Origin: CADEDV01 sp036383515
GTDB taxonomy: Bacteria > Bacteroidota > Bacteroidia > Chitinophagales > Chitinophagaceae
Assembly: GCA_036383515.1 (NCBI GenBank)
Contig: DASVOE010000008.1
Span: 1-64,000 of the forward strand
DNA length: 64,000 nucleotides
Reading direction: 5' to 3'
Part shown: in pieces, positions 63,401 through 64,000 of the stretch
How the letters are laid out: each line of letters begins with the position of its first letter
Position numbering within the stretch: position 1 is the stretch's first letter
Notes under the pieces: model-generated
The model's database searches: none
The model's input: the letters and a program-made list of their open reading frames with translations, nothing else
Told to the model about the DNA's origin: nothing
Translations under genes and position numbers: made by a program

Positions 63401-64000
63401 TCCTGGTACGAAGTAATAAATACTGTGAACAGCGGAAAAGCACAGCAGGGTACCGATTCAACGATTGTTCTTGATAATAATGCATCCGGCAAAGATGGCG
63501 ACTACAAGGGAATGATAGTAAGTATCACCGGGGGAAAAGGAATCGGTCAGCAACGAATTATAACCGGTTATACAGGTATTGACAAAACTGCTACTGTGGA
63601 TAAGGACTGGAAAGAAATTCCTGATTCAACTTCAATGTATTCAGTTATTGAAATTGTTAATGAGGGTTACGCACAAAATGCTACTGAAACTACTATTGTT
63701 CTTGACAAAGAGGCTTCTGCTGTAAACAATGCTTATGATGGAATGACAATCCGGATAACAGAGGATCCTGATGCTGCATTAAAACGGAGCCAGGTAAGGG
63801 AAGTGCTGCTTACATACAAGAAAGGCATTGAGCATACCAGCCAGGTGTATCATACTTTTTTTGAGTTGCAGAACAAAAATGCTCTCGAAGAACTTTCTGC
63901 ATACCTGGGCACAAGTTCACAGATACTATCATTGCTGCTCCCATTCACGGCGTCAGTCTCAGATTTGAAGGACTACCTGCAGACACTTCTTTCACCAGTA
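60452..64000 (+). CDS. Tc toxin A subunit (TcA-like), partial
   Basis: Open from ATG at 60452 (MATKTINTELAAFKKRN) to the window end: 1183 codons without stop, so the 3' end is missing. Full TcA proteins are about 2300-2600 residues. The N-terminal Salmonella VRP1-like domain is marked by DYCKCDQCKSIFSPAAYFLD near residue 170-190; the three Cys are typical of TcA. The part up to about 1180 is mostly helical shell. It contains repeated beta modules (residues about 264-332, 379-452, and around 960-1110; see repeats). TcA is the injection channel on which the TcB-TcC cocoon docks. Follows the TcB-TcC gene by 141 bases. Confidence 0.88.
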   Translation, partial: MATKTINTELAAFKKRNPGFDLMEIDFFNLKSISKLKKLMPSAEITDKQQLIEKLMLMQRLQRVAGDEKTAEKLISLGLHSAHHISNIPEKKFTRLYGSKLNTKKQPDKTKQVHENALAVTAKIRHAFANVHSMVASPHFSNATFNHVSGELADYIQGIPNYRDLFGSMDYCKCDQCKSIFSPAAYFLDIMRITDDYITDPNKNKPSGVIQPGMSLADRRPDLFDLPLTCDNTNTAIPFLQIVNRIIESKLQNDFRVSDGVAKEGTSSTITLNSAASPDLNAYAGMEIEINAGTGKGQKRMIQSYNGSNKEATLSDKWEIIPDSTSGYSIYQNVNAVLASAVYPFNLPYHPALEQIRLYLGQVNTSLKNIYGDFLKPVNFGTVASAANNTITLSSAASDKNNAYTSMVIEIAGGKGIGQKRDITDYAGEKKQATVAKDWEIIPDNTSKYYIYDLLPEARESLGLSIEEYELLLCPAIIDGKSISPRYGYEDFDINKLVSVLTPLDDFLYRTKLERAQFISLIVQDLDTEELQAGLALKFFINNTGDPDYLQVITDDKDPDNPYEKIINLSIKRLDRLCRFIRLQSALKWSFADLDWIMKITGNDEITPQLIITLSEIKRLQAATGLLPLEIGSFITDMKTSGRVHAAAPQDFFDLVFNNPQVLRNQRPYSSTAYVPFNPALSFPWTIKGSTATDEAIRSRLKSALCLNDNDLSLLATFVCWLVNPSSLNKDTLLLSISNLSWMYRLSKLSSILKLNVNDCLLLLSLVYFPDEPNYIYPKAGAIKPGLDILVKLSAVADWLKLSRFTLPQLQYIITGSIQHKFYRGYDPLQLPAFIQKLEVLAENSRLKKESFVFEDIDASTSAFVHSEMIQKKMIDSNGIVLLNNINFADSSSLFPIGQDVFETNEVSKNESVGVFNTLSSAAHQIIILLPGNKPTGNLSEVFTQYSSLQFLFLEEDDPVSSYDGVSRTATVANKWVTIPDTNSWYEVINTVNSGKAQQGTDSTIVLDNNASGKDGDYKGMIVSITGGKGIGQQRIITGYTGIDKTATVDKDWKEIPDSTSMYSVIEIVNEGYAQNATETTIVLDKEASAVNNAYDGMTIRITEDPDAALKRSQVREVLLTYKKGIEHTSQVYHTFFELQNKNALEELSAYLGTSSQILSLLLPFTASVSDLKDYLQTLLSPV
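61241..61810 (+). repeat. First pair of tail-type repeat modules in TcA
   Basis: Two copies of a roughly 70-residue unit: STITLNSAA...GTGKGQKRMIQSYNG...ATLSDKWEIIPDSTSGYSIY (61241-61447) and NTITLSSAA...GKGIGQKRDITDYAG...ATVAKDWEIIPDNTSKYYIY (61589-61810). The pattern GxGQxRxI..Y.G....AT(V/L)...W..IPD.TS.Y.I is typical of modules I know from phage tail and fibre proteins. They are separated by about 45 residues of helix-like TcA sequence. Confidence 0.7.
63336..63790 (+). repeat. Second group of tail-type repeat modules in TcA
   Basis: A half or divergent copy (YDGVSRTATVANKWVTIPDT, 63336-63420), a full copy (STIVLDNNASGKDGDYKGM... GKGIGQQRIITGYTG, 63418-63657) and an incomplete one (TTIVLDKEASAVNNAYDGM, 63661-63780), head to tail. 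The copies diverge in sequence, so the duplication is not recent. Confidence 0.65.

Noticed and set aside
1..64000. CRISPR array, prophage, transposase or rRNA operon.
   Set aside because: No regular direct repeats with spacers, no transposase or integrase reading frame and no rRNA sequence were seen in the window.

Overview
The window reads as a chromosomal segment of a Bacteroidota bacterium, most likely a member of the Chitinophagaceae. The clues are: the small ribosomal protein bTHX; a kelch protein with a type IX secretion (T9SS)-like C-terminal tail; promoter boxes of the TAnnTTTG type with almost no Shine-Dalgarno signal; methionine synthase split into two genes; and moderate-to-low GC. 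No 16S gene is present, so the family-level assignment is inference.

Region 1 (1-9930) is core: rplM-rpsI-rpsB-tsf with a strong terminator, then pyrH, a coiled-coil membrane protein, pdxH, bTHX, an HU protein, a DUF4286 protein, exonuclease III, a LOG-like protein, a SemiSWEET transporter, a HAD hydrolase and an RDD protein. Region 2 (9932-26527, mostly minus strand) is also mainly housekeeping: split metH (two genes) with a structured leader, recR, a large surface lipoprotein, a UvrD-type helicase-nuclease, a GH20 hexosaminidase, a TPR protein, a VOC protein and a kelch protein. Two of these genes carry in-frame insertions that share a palindromic end sequence: a 457-bp DUF559 nuclease-coding element in metH and a solo ~37-bp copy in the helicase.

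Region 3 (26898-41600) begins with tRNA-Arg(CCU) and looks accessory. It holds single-gene units (methyltransferases, a RibD-type reductase, lipoproteins, a guanylate/adenylate cyclase, a cupin, several regulator/target pairs) separated by long intergenic regions rich in hairpins. These include an attC-like cassette boundary and two copies of a 55-bp hairpin repeat. Region 4 (38388-46022) holds an AraC regulator, a methyltransferase and a complete tripartite RND efflux operon (TolC, adaptor, permease). Region 5 (46153-52442) holds a DUF2652 protein, an alpha/beta hydrolase, a TPR sensor histidine kinase overlapping its sigma-54-type response regulator, and a UbiG-like methyltransferase.

Region 6 (52916-64000) is a Tc-toxin (ABC toxin) locus: a fused TcB-TcC protein of 2464 residues with an RHS shell and a C-terminal effector carrying HNH-like histidines, followed by a TcA-like subunit that runs off the window. 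The TcA subunit contains repeated 'GxGQxR...ATV..W..IPD' modules of a type I associate with phage tail proteins.
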